Source: an uncultured Bacilli bacterium (GTDB taxonomy: Bacteria; Bacillota_I; Bacilli_A; RF39; UBA660). Taken from it: a stretch of 64,000 nucleotides of DNA. The number at the start of each line of letters is the position of its first letter. Positions within the stretch are counted from its first letter, which is position 1. The stretch lies in contig CAKPMN010000003.1 in the NCBI GenBank assembly GCA_934168005.1, positions 1-64,000 on the forward strand, given 5' to 3'. A model generated the notes under the pieces. That model ran no database searches. It was not told where the DNA came from and saw only the letters and a list, made by a program, of their open reading frames with translations. The position numbers were made by a program, and so were the translations under genes. Positions 28,391 through 37,460 of this stretch are shown here, piece by piece.

Positions 28391-29376
28391 CATTTAAATA
28401 TAACAATGTTTATGTTGAAGATACTGCTTTAGTTGCTGGACCATATGAAAAAAAAGGGCCTCTTCAATCTTATTTTGATATGAGTTACGATGATTTAAAA
28501 ATGGGAGAAAAAACTTGGGAGGATGCTGAAAGTAGAATATTAGAAGAAAGTGTAGATATATTACTTTTAAAATGTCATAAAAAAAATACTGATGTTGACT
28601 TATTGATAGCAGGAGATTTGCTTTCGCAAATTGTTTCATCATCTTATGCTGCTACAAGACTTGGAATACCTTTTTTTGGAATTTATAATGCTTGTGCTAC
28701 TAGTGTTGAGGGAATTATATTAGCTTCTAATATGATAGAGGCCAATCAAATTAAAAATGCAGTTGTATCTGTTTCATCTCATAATAATGCAGCAGAGAAA
28801 CAATTTAGATATCCTGTTGAATATGGTGGACCTAAGCCTAAGACTACTACTTTTACAACTACAGGTGGAGCATCAATTCTTTTAAGTAGTGAACTTTCTA
28901 GTATAAGAGTTGAAAGTGGTACGGTTGGAACTCCTATTGATATGGGAATAAAGGACGCTTATAATATGGGAGCTGTAATGGCCCCTGCATGTGCTGAAGT
29001 GTTATATAAACATTTAAAAGATACATCAAGAGAAGTTGGATATTATGACATGATATTTAGTGGAGATCTAGGTATTTATGGTAAAAAAATATTTAAAGAT
29101 TATATGAAATTAGAATATGCAATTGATCTTAAAAATTATGATGATACTGCTTGTATGATTTTTGATATTGATTCTCAAAGTGTTTATGCTGGAGGATCAG
29201 GTCCTGCTTGTTTACCTTTAGTTAGTTATGGATATGTATTTTCACTTATGAAGAAAAAGGAATTGAAAAGGGTTTTATTGATTGCTACTGGTGCATTGAT
29301 GTCATCAGCTATGGTTAATGAAAAACATACTATTCCTGCTATAGCTCATGCAATTAGTTTGGAGGTGGTAGAATGA
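28387..29376 (+). CDS. spoVAD: Stage V sporulation protein AD (SpoVAD)
   Basis: SpoVAD has a thiolase/ketoacyl-synthase fold but binds dipicolinic acid and acts in its transport into the forespore. The typical N-terminal GPYEKKGPL, the FGIYNACATSVEG segment and the C-terminal GGSGPACLP are present. The length of 329 residues is normal. The start (ATGA) overlaps spoVAC and the end overlaps spoVAE by 4 bases. Confidence 0.96.
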   Translation: MTFKYNNVYVEDTALVAGPYEKKGPLQSYFDMSYDDLKMGEKTWEDAESRILEESVDILLLKCHKKNTDVDLLIAGDLLSQIVSSSYAATRLGIPFFGIYNACATSVEGIILASNMIEANQIKNAVVSVSSHNNAAEKQFRYPVEYGGPKPKTTTFTTTGGASILLSSELSSIRVESGTVGTPIDMGIKDAYNMGAVMAPACAEVLYKHLKDTSREVGYYDMIFSGDLGIYGKKIFKDYMKLEYAIDLKNYDDTACMIFDIDSQSVYAGGSGPACLPLVSYGYVFSLMKKKELKRVLLIATGALMSSAMVNEKHTIPAIAHAISLEVVE

Positions 29377-29723
29377 TTTATTTAAATTCATTCTTAGCTG
29401 CTGGTATTATTTGTTTAATAGGTCAGATTATACTTGATAACACAACTTTTACAGCAGGTCATGTAACTACTTTATTTGTTGTTATAGGAGCTTTCTTAGA
29501 TACCTTTAGTATTTATGATAAAATTGTATTATGGGCTGGAGGTGGAGCTTTAGTCCCAATTACAAGTTTTGGTCATTTATTAATTCATGGTGCATTAGAG
29601 AAAGCAAATGAATTTGGTTTGATTGGTCTTCTTATGGGAATGTTTGATTTAACATCATCTGGAATAATATCTGCAATTGTTATTTCATTCTTTTTATGTT
29701 TTATTTTTTCTCCTAAAGATTAA
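29373..29723 (+). CDS. spoVAE: Stage V sporulation protein AE (SpoVAE)
   Basis: SpoVAE (SpoVAEB type) is the small membrane protein of the spore dipicolinate channel. The 116-residue protein has four hydrophobic segments and the conserved TAGHVTTLFVVIGAFLD and PITSFGHLLIHGALEKA. It is the last gene of the operon and is followed by a terminator. Confidence 0.94.
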   Translation: MIYLNSFLAAGIICLIGQIILDNTTFTAGHVTTLFVVIGAFLDTFSIYDKIVLWAGGGALVPITSFGHLLIHGALEKANEFGLIGLLMGMFDLTSSGIISAIVISFFLCFIFSPKD

Positions 29724-29748
29724 TATAGAGTATTCTATATTTTTTTTA
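29722..29748 (+). terminator. Terminator after spoVAE
   Basis: AATATAGA (29722-29729) pairs with TCTATATT (29734-29741), then a T run. Confidence 0.85.
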
Positions 29749-29755
29749 TTTTTTC

Positions 29756-29784
29756 TTGACATATATAATGGTTATGTTTATAAT
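29756..29784 (+). promoter_or_regulatory. Predicted sigma-A promoter of ywiB-argS-rpoE
   Basis: TTGACA (29756-29761), 17 bases, TATAAT (29779-29784): both hexamers are perfect consensus, 26 bases before the first ATG. Confidence 0.85.
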
Positions 29785-29810
29785 TATGGGGAAGTAAAGA
29801 GAGGTTTATT

Positions 29811-30170
29811 ATGTCAGTGATTAAAGTAACATCAAAGATAAAAAATCTAATTAATGATGAAGAAGAAGTTTATGTTGGAAATGCTTTATTTCATAGTGAC
29901 AAAATAAATTATAATGACTCTTTAGCTTCTTATGAAATTAGAATTTTACCTAAAAAAATTGTTTTAAAGAAAACCAGAAAAGATGGGGTTTCTTTGATAT
30001 TTTGTTTTATAGAAAATGAAAAGACTGATGTTTTACTTAAAGAAAATGAAATGCATCTTTCTATACCGCTATATACTTCTTCTATTAACTTAGAAGATGG
30101 TAAAATAGAAATTTCTTATTTGTTGAATGATACTGAAAAATTTTCTTTTCAATTTCAGTATGAAATGTAG
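29811..30170 (+). CDS. DUF1934 calycin-like protein (YwiB)
   Basis: This 119-residue, beta-rich protein of the DUF1934 family has a calycin-like barrel and no known activity. It is identified mainly by context, because ywiB is the gene before argS and rpoE in B. subtilis, and by the alternating-strand pattern (YEIRILPKKIVLKKTRKDG and the final strand FSFQFQYEM). Nine bases separate it from argS. Confidence 0.75.
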   Translation: MSVIKVTSKIKNLINDEEEVYVGNALFHSDKINYNDSLASYEIRILPKKIVLKKTRKDGVSLIFCFIENEKTDVLLKENEMHLSIPLYTSSINLEDGKIEISYLLNDTEKFSFQFQYEM

Positions 30171-30178
30171 GTGATTAA

Positions 30179-31867
30179 ATGATTACATCTTTATTGGAAG
30201 AAAAGTTAAAGGAAGTAATAAAAGATATAGATGATATTAAAGTTATTATATCTAATAGACCTGATTTATGTGACTATCAGTTTGACGGTGCTTTTAAATT
30301 GGCCAAAGTTTTACATAAAGCTCCTATGGAAATAGCTTCAGATATAGTTGATTCTATTAATTCTATGAGTGATTTTGATGATTACTTTAAAAATGTAGAA
30401 GCTTGTAATCCTGGGTTTGTTAATATGACATTGAGTGATAGATTTATTAATGAACAGTTGAATTTAATGATTAAAAATGATAAATTTAATTTAAAAAAAT
30501 TAGATCATGTTGATACTTATGTTATAGACTATGGTGGACCTAATATAGCTAAACCATTACATGTTGGTCATATGCGTCCTGCTATAGTTGGAGAATCAAT
30601 AAAAAGAATTATTAAATATGTTGGTCATAATGTTATTAGTGATGTTCATTTTGGTGATTTTGGACTTCAAATAGGTCAAGTAATTTATGGTCTTCAAATG
30701 AAAAATATATCTATAGATGATGTTACTATGGATGATTTAAATGAGATATATCCTTATATGAGTAAGTTTTGTAAAGAAGATGATGATATAAAGGAAAAAT
30801 GTGCTTCAATAACTAAGATGCTACAAGATGGGGATGCATTATATGAGAAGTATTACAAAAAAATATTTGAATTATCTAGTAATGATATAAAAAGAATATA
30901 TAAGTATTTAGATGTTGATTTTGATTTGTGGTATGGTGAGATGTCTTCTAGAAAATATATACCTTATGTTGAAGATATTTTAAATAAAAAAAATTTAGCT
31001 ACAATTAGTGATGGGGCAATGGTTGTTGATGTTAGTGATTCATCTGACAGTAAAGAAATACCACCTTTAATATTTAAAAAGAGTAATGGTGCTTATTTGT
31101 ATGGCTCTACTGATATGGCTACAATTTATCAAAGGGAGATTGATTATAAACCTGATTATATCTTATATGTAGCTGATTTAAGACAATCTCTACATTTTAA
31201 ACAGGTATTTAGAGCTAGCTTAAAATCAGGAATAACTGATGCTTCACTAGAACATTTAGGATTTGGCACTATAAATGGTGTTGATGGTAAACCTTATAAA
31301 ACAAGAAGTGGTGAAACTCCAAAGCTTTCTTCTTTATTTGAAGAAATAAAAGAAATACTCATTTCTAATCGTGAACAAAATCAAAATATGAGTGATGCTG
31401 ATTTACGTATTTTAGTAAACGCAATTATAAAGTTTGCTGATTTACAGAATAACCGTGAAAAAGATTATATTTTTGATATAAAGAAATTTAGCGAAGTTGT
31501 TGGAAAAACAGGACCTTATGTTTTGTATACAACTCTTCGTATTTCTAAAATACTTGAAAATGAAAAGATAGATAATACTTTAATAACAGGTGATATTTAT
31601 AATATACAAGATCGTAATTTACGTCTTAAGTTATTAGAGTTTAATGACACTGTTTTATCTAGCTTTTCTAATAGACTTCCAAGTATAATTGCTTCATATA
31701 TATATGAATTATGTATGCTTTTAAACACTTTTTACCAAAATAATCATATAAATGGTATAGAGGAAATGGATAAGAAAAGCAACTGGCTTAATGTATTAAA
31801 ACTTTCTCATGGAATTTTAGTAGATTTATTAAATCTTTTAGGTATGGAAATTCCATCAATTATGTAA
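30179..31867 (+). CDS. argS: Arginyl-tRNA synthetase
   Basis: This class I synthetase charges tRNA-Arg. The HIGH motif is KPLHVGHMRPAIVGE near residue 125. Like most ArgRS it lacks a canonical KMSKS; KTRSGETPKLSS near residue 380 fills this position. A DALR anticodon-binding domain follows (YVLYTTLRISKIL). The length of 562 residues is usual. It sits between ywiB and rpoE as in Bacillus. No T-box was seen upstream. Confidence 0.96.
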   Translation: MITSLLEEKLKEVIKDIDDIKVIISNRPDLCDYQFDGAFKLAKVLHKAPMEIASDIVDSINSMSDFDDYFKNVEACNPGFVNMTLSDRFINEQLNLMIKNDKFNLKKLDHVDTYVIDYGGPNIAKPLHVGHMRPAIVGESIKRIIKYVGHNVISDVHFGDFGLQIGQVIYGLQMKNISIDDVTMDDLNEIYPYMSKFCKEDDDIKEKCASITKMLQDGDALYEKYYKKIFELSSNDIKRIYKYLDVDFDLWYGEMSSRKYIPYVEDILNKKNLATISDGAMVVDVSDSSDSKEIPPLIFKKSNGAYLYGSTDMATIYQREIDYKPDYILYVADLRQSLHFKQVFRASLKSGITDASLEHLGFGTINGVDGKPYKTRSGETPKLSSLFEEIKEILISNREQNQNMSDADLRILVNAIIKFADLQNNREKDYIFDIKKFSEVVGKTGPYVLYTTLRISKILENEKIDNTLITGDIYNIQDRNLRLKLLEFNDTVLSSFSNRLPSIIASYIYELCMLLNTFYQNNHINGIEEMDKKSNWLNVLKLSHGILVDLLNLLGMEIPSIM

Positions 31868-31895
31868 TATCAATATTAATTTTTAGGAGGAAAAT

Positions 31896-32339
31896 ATGAA
31901 ATTAAAAGATATGAAATTAGAGGAGTTAGAACTTATGTCATATACTGATATAACATATATGATTTTAAAAGAAAATAAAAAGACTATGAATACTCCAACA
32001 ATTTTTAAGGAAATTTGTAATTTACTTGATTATAGTGAAGATGAATATGTTGCTAAAATAGGTGACTATTATACTTCTCTAACTATGGATAAACGTTTTA
32101 TTCTTTTAGATAATAATGAATGGGATATTCGTGATAATCATTCTGTAGAATTAGTATTAGATGAAGAAGATGATGAAGAGGTAGAACCAACTGATGATGA
32201 AGAAAACATGGATTCTGAATTTGAAGATGATATGGAAGAAGATTTAGATAATGTTGATTCTATTGATGATGATTTAGATACTTCTGATATAGATGATTTA
32301 GCTATTGTTACAGATGATGAATTAGAAGAAGACAATTAA
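31896..32339 (+). CDS. rpoE: DNA-directed RNA polymerase delta subunit
   Basis: The delta subunit helps RNA polymerase recycle and release DNA and RNA in Firmicutes. The N-terminal HARE-HTH domain (about residues 1-85) contains LMSYTDITYMILKE and FILLDNNEWDIRD. The C-terminal 60 residues are almost entirely Asp/Glu with Ser, the acidic tail that is its hallmark. It is the last gene of the ywiB-argS-rpoE operon. Confidence 0.93.
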   Translation: MKLKDMKLEELELMSYTDITYMILKENKKTMNTPTIFKEICNLLDYSEDEYVAKIGDYYTSLTMDKRFILLDNNEWDIRDNHSVELVLDEEDDEEVEPTDDEENMDSEFEDDMEEDLDNVDSIDDDLDTSDIDDLAIVTDDELEEDN

Positions 32340-32359
32340 GCTCTTAATGAGCTTTTTTT
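32338..32359 (+). terminator. Terminator after rpoE
   Basis: AAGCTC (32338-32343) pairs with GAGCTT (32349-32354), then T residues. Confidence 0.8.
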
Positions 32360-32403
32360 GTATGAATTTTTCATAAAAACTTATACTATAAAAAGGTGAT
32401 GAT

Positions 32404-32907
32404 ATGTACTATATTAATATCTTTTTTATATATTCTATATTAGGTTTTATTGTTGAAACTTTTTTTGTACCAATGGAAAGTGGGATATTATATGGCCCTT
32501 GGACTATTGTATATGGATTTGGTATGACTTTTATTTATTTAGTTTATGATAAGTTTTTGCATAAATTTAAATGCAGATATTTATATTTATTTTTAATTTC
32601 GTTTGTATTTTTACCTATTTTTGAGATAATAGGAGGCAATATTATAGAAAAATTATTTGGGGTTATATATTGGGATTATGAGATAGAATTATTTAGTATT
32701 GGTAAATACACTTCATTATTTATGGCTCTTTTATGGGGAATATCATCAGTTATAACATTTTATTTTATAAGGGATTTTTTAGATAAAATTGTAAAAAAAA
32801 TACCCAAGTTTATTACTTGGATAGTCATTATATTATTTATTATTGATATTGTATGTTCACTTATTTTTAAATCTAAGTTAATTTCTTTCTTTAAAATACT
32901 CTTCTAA
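32404..32907 (+). CDS. CmpB-type putative ABC-transporter permease membrane protein
   Basis: This 167-residue protein with five or so membrane helices resembles the PF06541 (CmpB-like) family. The first helix with ILGFIVETFF and the following GPWTIVYGFG are typical. The family is widespread in Firmicutes and of unknown function; the permease label is by old analogy only. The 3' end overlaps the converging vanY-like gene by 30 bases with no separate terminator. Confidence 0.75.
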   Translation: MYYINIFFIYSILGFIVETFFVPMESGILYGPWTIVYGFGMTFIYLVYDKFLHKFKCRYLYLFLISFVFLPIFEIIGGNIIEKLFGVIYWDYEIELFSIGKYTSLFMALLWGISSVITFYFIRDFLDKIVKKIPKFITWIVIILFIIDIVCSLIFKSKLISFFKILF

Positions 32908-33549
32908 AGTTATATTCTTATTGTGTATTTGTTCTGCTATATCTTTACCAACATATCTATAGTGCCATGGTTCGTATTTAAATCCTGTTATGTTTTCTTT
33001 TCCTTTAGGATATCTTAATATAAATCCATACTTATAAGCATTATCCTTCATCCATTTAAATTCTTCTGTCTCTTCAAATAGGTTATAGTCTTTATTTGAT
33101 CCCATAACGTCTATTGCAAGACCTGTTTGATGTTCAGAATGACCTGCTTTTGCACTGCAGTTTAAAGCATATTTTTTTGAATATTCTTTTATATAATTCT
33201 TAAATAGTGTTTCTTGATAATTATAACTTCTATATGCCGAAACTATTTTAATTGATAGTTTTTTCTTTTTAGCTTGTTTTACTAATTGTTCAAAGGCCTC
33301 TTTTGCTTCTTTTCTTAAATATTTATTATCGTTTGAATATGATGTATCTAATTTTACTAATTCTGGAATATAATCTCTTTTTAGTTTATTGTTTTTATTT
33401 ACTAACACTAAGATACTTTCTGGTTTTTCAACAATTTTGACATTATGATAAAATTTATTATCATTCATATTTATATCTTTTGTATAAAATAAAAGTATTA
33501 ATATAGAAAGTACTATATAATATGCTTTTTTAAATGTTTCTTTTTTCAT
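32878..33549 (-). CDS. VanY-like D,D-carboxypeptidase (paralogue 1)
   Basis: This zinc D-alanyl-D-alanine carboxypeptidase of the VanY/M15 family trims peptidoglycan stem peptides. It has an N-terminal membrane helix, then SAYRSYNYQETLF, SEHQTGLAIDVMG (metal His and Asp) and EPWHYRYVG (third metal ligand). I start at 33549, where GGTGATT precedes the ATG on the minus strand, giving 223 residues; the longer frame adds a frame without a ribosome site. It is the shortest of three tandem paralogues. Confidence 0.9.
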   Translation of the reverse strand: MKKETFKKAYYIVLSILILLFYTKDINMNDNKFYHNVKIVEKPESILVLVNKNNKLKRDYIPELVKLDTSYSNDNKYLRKEAKEAFEQLVKQAKKKKLSIKIVSAYRSYNYQETLFKNYIKEYSKKYALNCSAKAGHSEHQTGLAIDVMGSNKDYNLFEETEEFKWMKDNAYKYGFILRYPKGKENITGFKYEPWHYRYVGKDIAEQIHNKNITLEEYFKERN

Positions 33550-33572
33550 AGAATCACCTATAAAATTATATG

Positions 33573-33600
33573 AAAAAAGAATACTTTTGTGTATTCTAAT
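33573..33600 (-). terminator. Terminator of VanY-like paralogue 2
   Basis: On the minus strand AGAATAC pairs with GTATTCT followed by a T run (plus-strand positions about 33576-33598); it separates paralogues 1 and 2. Confidence 0.75.
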
Positions 33601-34651
33601 AAAAATATTCATAATATTCATCAAATGTTATATCTAATTTTTTTATTTCTTCTGCTACTTCTGTACCTACATATCTATAGTGCCACGCTTCATAATTATA
33701 TCCTGTTATATTTTCTTTTCCTTTAGGATATCTTTGTATGAATCCGTATTTATAAGCATTATTATATAACCAGGTACTTGCTTTTGTAGATTGGAATGTT
33801 TTTATAGTTGCACCTTTAGTAAATATGTCTAGTACTAAACCTGTTTGATGTTCTGAAAAACCAGCTTTAGCAGCGTGATTCAATGCTTCTTTTTCTCCTA
33901 ATTTATCTTTATATTCATTGAATATTTCCAATTGTTCATCATAACTTCTATATCCGCTTGTTACATAAAATGTGATACCTTCTTTTAAAGCATCATTGTA
34001 CATTTTTGTAAAGGCTTCATAAGTTTTTTTTGTTACTTTTACGTTCTTATTACCATATTTACTATCTAGCGTTACTAAAGATGGTTTATAATCTTCTAGG
34101 TAGTTATATTTATTGACAAGCATTACGTTTTCTTTTGATACATCTGTTTTTTTGGTGTGTGTATAATATTCATAGTCTCTATTTGTATTTACTTTTTCTA
34201 CTATATCTCTAGCTTTGCCATTTAGACTAAAGTAACGTTTTTTATTTGATGATATATAATATTTATCATATAAAATATCTACCATGGTTTTGGTATATGT
34301 TCCATTAGTATAGTCTTTATGATTTACTAATCTAATTTTATCTTTTACTTCTAAATCATTTTTATCTTCTAAATATTTTACTAATGATTCACTTTTGAAG
34401 TTTTCATCGTTTATATATTCTAATATATTTTCTTGATAATTATTTTTTAAATAATAAATACTTTCATCATCTAACTTGATTATTTCATTTATTTCATTGT
34501 CATTATATCCTGCTTTTTTAAGTTTATCTTTTGTTGATTCGAAAAGATAGGAAAATAAGTTTTCTTCATGTGTTACATTATATATTACTGTTATTGTAGA
34601 TAATACAAGAAATAATGTTACTGTGATTATAATTAGCTTATTTTTTTTCAT
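33596..34651 (-). CDS. VanY-like D,D-carboxypeptidase (paralogue 2)
   Basis: This is a 351-residue member of the same family. After a membrane anchor (about residues 5-25) comes a long region with LDDESIYYLKNNYQENIL and YTHTKKTDVS, then the M15 domain: TSGYRSYDEQLEIF, SEHQTGLVLDIFT and EAWHYRYVG. All three metal-binding positions are intact. Compared with paralogue 1 it carries about 110 extra residues between anchor and enzyme, a stalk-like region shared with paralogue 3. Confidence 0.9.
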   Translation of the reverse strand: MKKNKLIIITVTLFLVLSTITVIYNVTHEENLFSYLFESTKDKLKKAGYNDNEINEIIKLDDESIYYLKNNYQENILEYINDENFKSESLVKYLEDKNDLEVKDKIRLVNHKDYTNGTYTKTMVDILYDKYYISSNKKRYFSLNGKARDIVEKVNTNRDYEYYTHTKKTDVSKENVMLVNKYNYLEDYKPSLVTLDSKYGNKNVKVTKKTYEAFTKMYNDALKEGITFYVTSGYRSYDEQLEIFNEYKDKLGEKEALNHAAKAGFSEHQTGLVLDIFTKGATIKTFQSTKASTWLYNNAYKYGFIQRYPKGKENITGYNYEAWHYRYVGTEVAEEIKKLDITFDEYYEYFY

Positions 34652-34687
34652 AACTTCACCTTAATGAAATTATAATATATTATTAAA

Positions 34688-34715
34688 AAAAAAGAAATAG
34701 ATTTCTCTATTTCAA
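34688..34715 (-). terminator. Terminator of VanY-like paralogue 3
   Basis: On the minus strand GAAATAGA pairs with TCTATTTC followed by a T run (plus-strand A run from 34684). It overlaps the last codons. Confidence 0.75.
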
Positions 34716-35651
34716 ATAATATTCATAGTATTCATCATATGTAATACCTAAATTATGTATTTCTTCAGCTACTTTTTTTCCAACATAACGGTAGTGCCAT
34801 GGTTCATAGCTATATCCTGTTATATTTTCTTTGTCTTTAGGATATCTTAATATAAATCCATATTTGTAGGCATTATTTGTCATCCATGTAAATTCATCAG
34901 TTTTTTCAAAATCTCCTTGTTGTTTTGCATTGTATGTTGTTACGTCTATTGCAAGACCTGTTTGATGTTCTGATGATCCTGCTCTTGCAGCATACTTATC
35001 TGCCCATTCTTCACCATTTTCTCTAGCATATCTATTCCATAAATTTTCTTGGTAATCATATGGTCTATATGAAGAGTTAATTATAATTGTTAGATTTTCT
35101 AATTTAGCGGCATTAAACATTTCTATGAATTTATCATATACTTCTTTTCTAATTGATTGTTCTCCATAACAGTGTCTATTAGATACTTCAACAATATCAT
35201 CAAACTTAAAATCTTTGTCTAATTGGTAATATTTATTAACAAGTATTAAATTCTCTAATTCTATGTTTGTTTTATTCATCTCTGTATAATAATCACGATC
35301 TCTATTTACATTTACAAGTGAAACAATATCATTTATTTTATCTTTTGGATTTAGTTTTTTATATTTTATATATCTATCTAAATTATCATATATAAAGTAT
35401 TTTTCTTTTAAAAATTCTACTATATTTTTATCATAATCTTTAGTAAGGATATCTTCTTGTTTAGAATGATCAAGCGTTTTAATTGTCTCTATTTCTTCTT
35501 TATCATAGCCTAGTTTTCCTAGTTTATACGAAATAGTACTTGTATGTTTTTTATAATTAACAAAAAATATTATAAAAATTAAAATAATGAAAATAATAAA
35601 AATAGTAATTTTAACAGATTTCTTTAGTTTTCTAACTTTTTTAGTATTCAT
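34707..35651 (-). CDS. VanY-like D,D-carboxypeptidase (paralogue 3)
   Basis: This 314-residue protein has a very basic N-terminus and a membrane anchor (about residues 13-29). The M15 domain shows NSSYRPYDYQENLW, SEHQTGLAIDVTT and EPWHYRYVG, so zinc ligands and catalytic Glu/His positions appear complete. It is the first gene of the minus-strand series and divergent from the UPF0316 gene. Separate terminators suggest independent transcripts; expression in sporulation or vegetative wall turnover cannot be told apart. Confidence 0.9.
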   Translation of the reverse strand: MNTKKVRKLKKSVKITIFIIFIILIFIIFFVNYKKHTSTISYKLGKLGYDKEEIETIKTLDHSKQEDILTKDYDKNIVEFLKEKYFIYDNLDRYIKYKKLNPKDKINDIVSLVNVNRDRDYYTEMNKTNIELENLILVNKYYQLDKDFKFDDIVEVSNRHCYGEQSIRKEVYDKFIEMFNAAKLENLTIIINSSYRPYDYQENLWNRYARENGEEWADKYAARAGSSEHQTGLAIDVTTYNAKQQGDFEKTDEFTWMTNNAYKYGFILRYPKDKENITGYSYEPWHYRYVGKKVAEEIHNLGITYDEYYEYYLK

Positions 35652-35710
35652 ATTATCACCAATATTATTATAGCTTTTTTATTTTTAAATTTCAAATTAT
35701 AGGAGGAATT

Positions 35711-36223
35711 ATGGAATTATTATTTTTATGTCTAAAAATATTTTTTGTTCGTATTATAGATGTTTCACTTGGAACTATTTGTACAATTTTAACTGTTAGA
35801 AATAAGAAATTTTTAGCTTCTTTTTTAGGCTTTATTGAAATATTTATTTGGTTTGTAATAGTTAAGGAAGCTTTGAATACAGATTCTACAAGTATTTTTA
35901 TTGCGATAAGTTATGCTTTGGGTTTTGCAACAGGTACGTATATTGGAAGTTTTTTATCTGAAAAATATATAAAAGGGGATATTACTGTACAAGTAATTAC
36001 TAAAAGAGAAAATTCTATGGTTGATGAACTTAGAAAAATGGGGTATGCAGTTAGTGTTATTGATATTAAAGGGCAAGACTTGGAAAATGAAAAATATATG
36101 CTTTTTTTAGAGTTAGATAAAAATCATTTTAATAAAGTTAGATCAATTATAAAAAAGAATGATCCGAATGCTTTTGTTGTTGTTAATGAGACAAAAGCTG
36201 TCTTTAATGGACATTTTATTTAA
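35711..36223 (+). CDS. UPF0316/DUF2179 membrane protein
   Basis: The N-terminal half holds three membrane helices with RIIDVSLGTICTILTVR and the conserved GFATGTYIGSFLSEK. The C-terminal DUF2179 domain (about residues 95-165) is a small alpha/beta fold with VQVITKRE and a VVNETKAVFNGHF ending typical of UPF0316 proteins. Function unknown; the domain resembles regulatory domains of membrane proteins. AGGAGG precedes the ATG. Confidence 0.85.
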   Translation: MELLFLCLKIFFVRIIDVSLGTICTILTVRNKKFLASFLGFIEIFIWFVIVKEALNTDSTSIFIAISYALGFATGTYIGSFLSEKYIKGDITVQVITKRENSMVDELRKMGYAVSVIDIKGQDLENEKYMLFLELDKNHFNKVRSIIKKNDPNAFVVVNETKAVFNGHFI

Positions 36224-36274
36224 ATTTATCGTCTTTTTTTGATACTTCTTCATACATTTAATTAGAGGTGAATT

Positions 36275-37432
36275 ATGAAGAAGTTTTTGTTATTATTATT
36301 TTGTATTTTTCCTTTTTCTGTTTTAGCGTCTTCTACTGAGATGGTTGATGCTGATTTAACACCTAAAGCTAAGAGTTCTATTTTAATAGAAGCGTCTACG
36401 GGTAAAGTTTTATATGAAAAGAATTCTCATGAAAAATTAGCTCCCGCTAGTATGACTAAGATTATGAGTATGCTTATCATAATTGAACATATTGAGTCTG
36501 GGGCTTTAAAGTGGGATGATTTGGTTACTGTATCAGAAAATGCTTCTAGTATGGGTGGAAGTCAAATTTTACTTGAAACAGGGGAACAGATGAGTGTTGA
36601 AGATTTGTTTAAAGGTGTTGCTGTTGGAAGTGGAAATGATGCTGTTGTTGCTTTAGCTGAAGCTGTTAGTGGTAGTGTTGATTCTTTTGTTGAATTAATG
36701 AATAATAAAGTAAAAGAATTAGGGCTTAATGACACAATGTTTCAAAATCCACATGGGCTTGATCAAGAAAATCATTATTCTAGTGCATATGATATGGTTA
36801 TGATTGGTAGAGAACTTGTAAAGCATGAAAAAGTTTTGACTTTTACTTCTATATATGAGGATTATTTAAGAAAGGGTACTAAAAGAGAATTCTGGCTTGT
36901 AAATACAAATAAGTTAGTTAGATTTAATCCTATTGTAGATGGACTAAAGACTGGTTATACAAGTGGTGCTGGATATTGTCTAACAGCAACAGCATTAAAA
37001 AATGATATGAGATTACTTGCTACTGTAATGGGTGAGGAGTCTACTACTGATAGAACTAATGAGGTTACTAGTTTGCTTGACTTTGGATATGCTTCATACA
37101 AGGTTGATGTTCTTGCTAATAAAGAAAGTGTAGTAGGTGAAAAAGAATATGATTTGTCATTAGATAAAATTAAATTTGTTCCTATAAATGATGTAAAAGT
37201 TTTGAATAAAAAAACAGATAAGATAGGTTCTATTACTTATGAAATGGATATTAATGATATAAAATTTCCTGTTAAAAAAGGTGATGTTGTTGGTAAACTA
37301 AATATAAAAGAAGATGGAAAACAATTATCCAGTGTAGATATTACTGTGTTAAATGATACAAATAAAATAGGTTTTGGAAGTCTTCTTTATAGATATTTGA
37401 AAGATATTTTTGGAGGAAAAATAATAATATAA
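36275..37432 (+). CDS. D-alanyl-D-alanine carboxypeptidase (DacF/DacA-type PBP)
   Basis: This low-molecular-weight penicillin-binding protein removes the terminal D-Ala of peptidoglycan. It has a signal peptide (residues 1-18, ending VLAS), the S-x-x-K motif SMTKIM near residue 62, the S-x-N motif SGN near residue 118, and the KTG motif GLKTGYTSGAGYC near residue 225. A C-terminal PBP5-type beta domain follows, with a hydrophobic tail. The length of 385 residues fits DacF (sporulation) or DacA; context does not decide. Confidence 0.92.
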   Translation: MKKFLLLLFCIFPFSVLASSTEMVDADLTPKAKSSILIEASTGKVLYEKNSHEKLAPASMTKIMSMLIIIEHIESGALKWDDLVTVSENASSMGGSQILLETGEQMSVEDLFKGVAVGSGNDAVVALAEAVSGSVDSFVELMNNKVKELGLNDTMFQNPHGLDQENHYSSAYDMVMIGRELVKHEKVLTFTSIYEDYLRKGTKREFWLVNTNKLVRFNPIVDGLKTGYTSGAGYCLTATALKNDMRLLATVMGEESTTDRTNEVTSLLDFGYASYKVDVLANKESVVGEKEYDLSLDKIKFVPINDVKVLNKKTDKIGSITYEMDINDIKFPVKKGDVVGKLNIKEDGKQLSSVDITVLNDTNKIGFGSLLYRYLKDIFGGKIII

Positions 37433-37460
37433 AAAAGGTGCTTCTTTTGCATCTTTTTAT
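37433..37460. terminator. Bidirectional terminator between dac and def
   Basis: AAAAAGGTGC (about 37432-37441) pairs, with one G-T pair, with GCATCTTTTT (37449-37458). Confidence 0.7.

Noticed and set aside
32138..32335. Poly-Ser frame on the minus strand
   Set aside because: Antisense of the Asp/Glu tail of rpoE.
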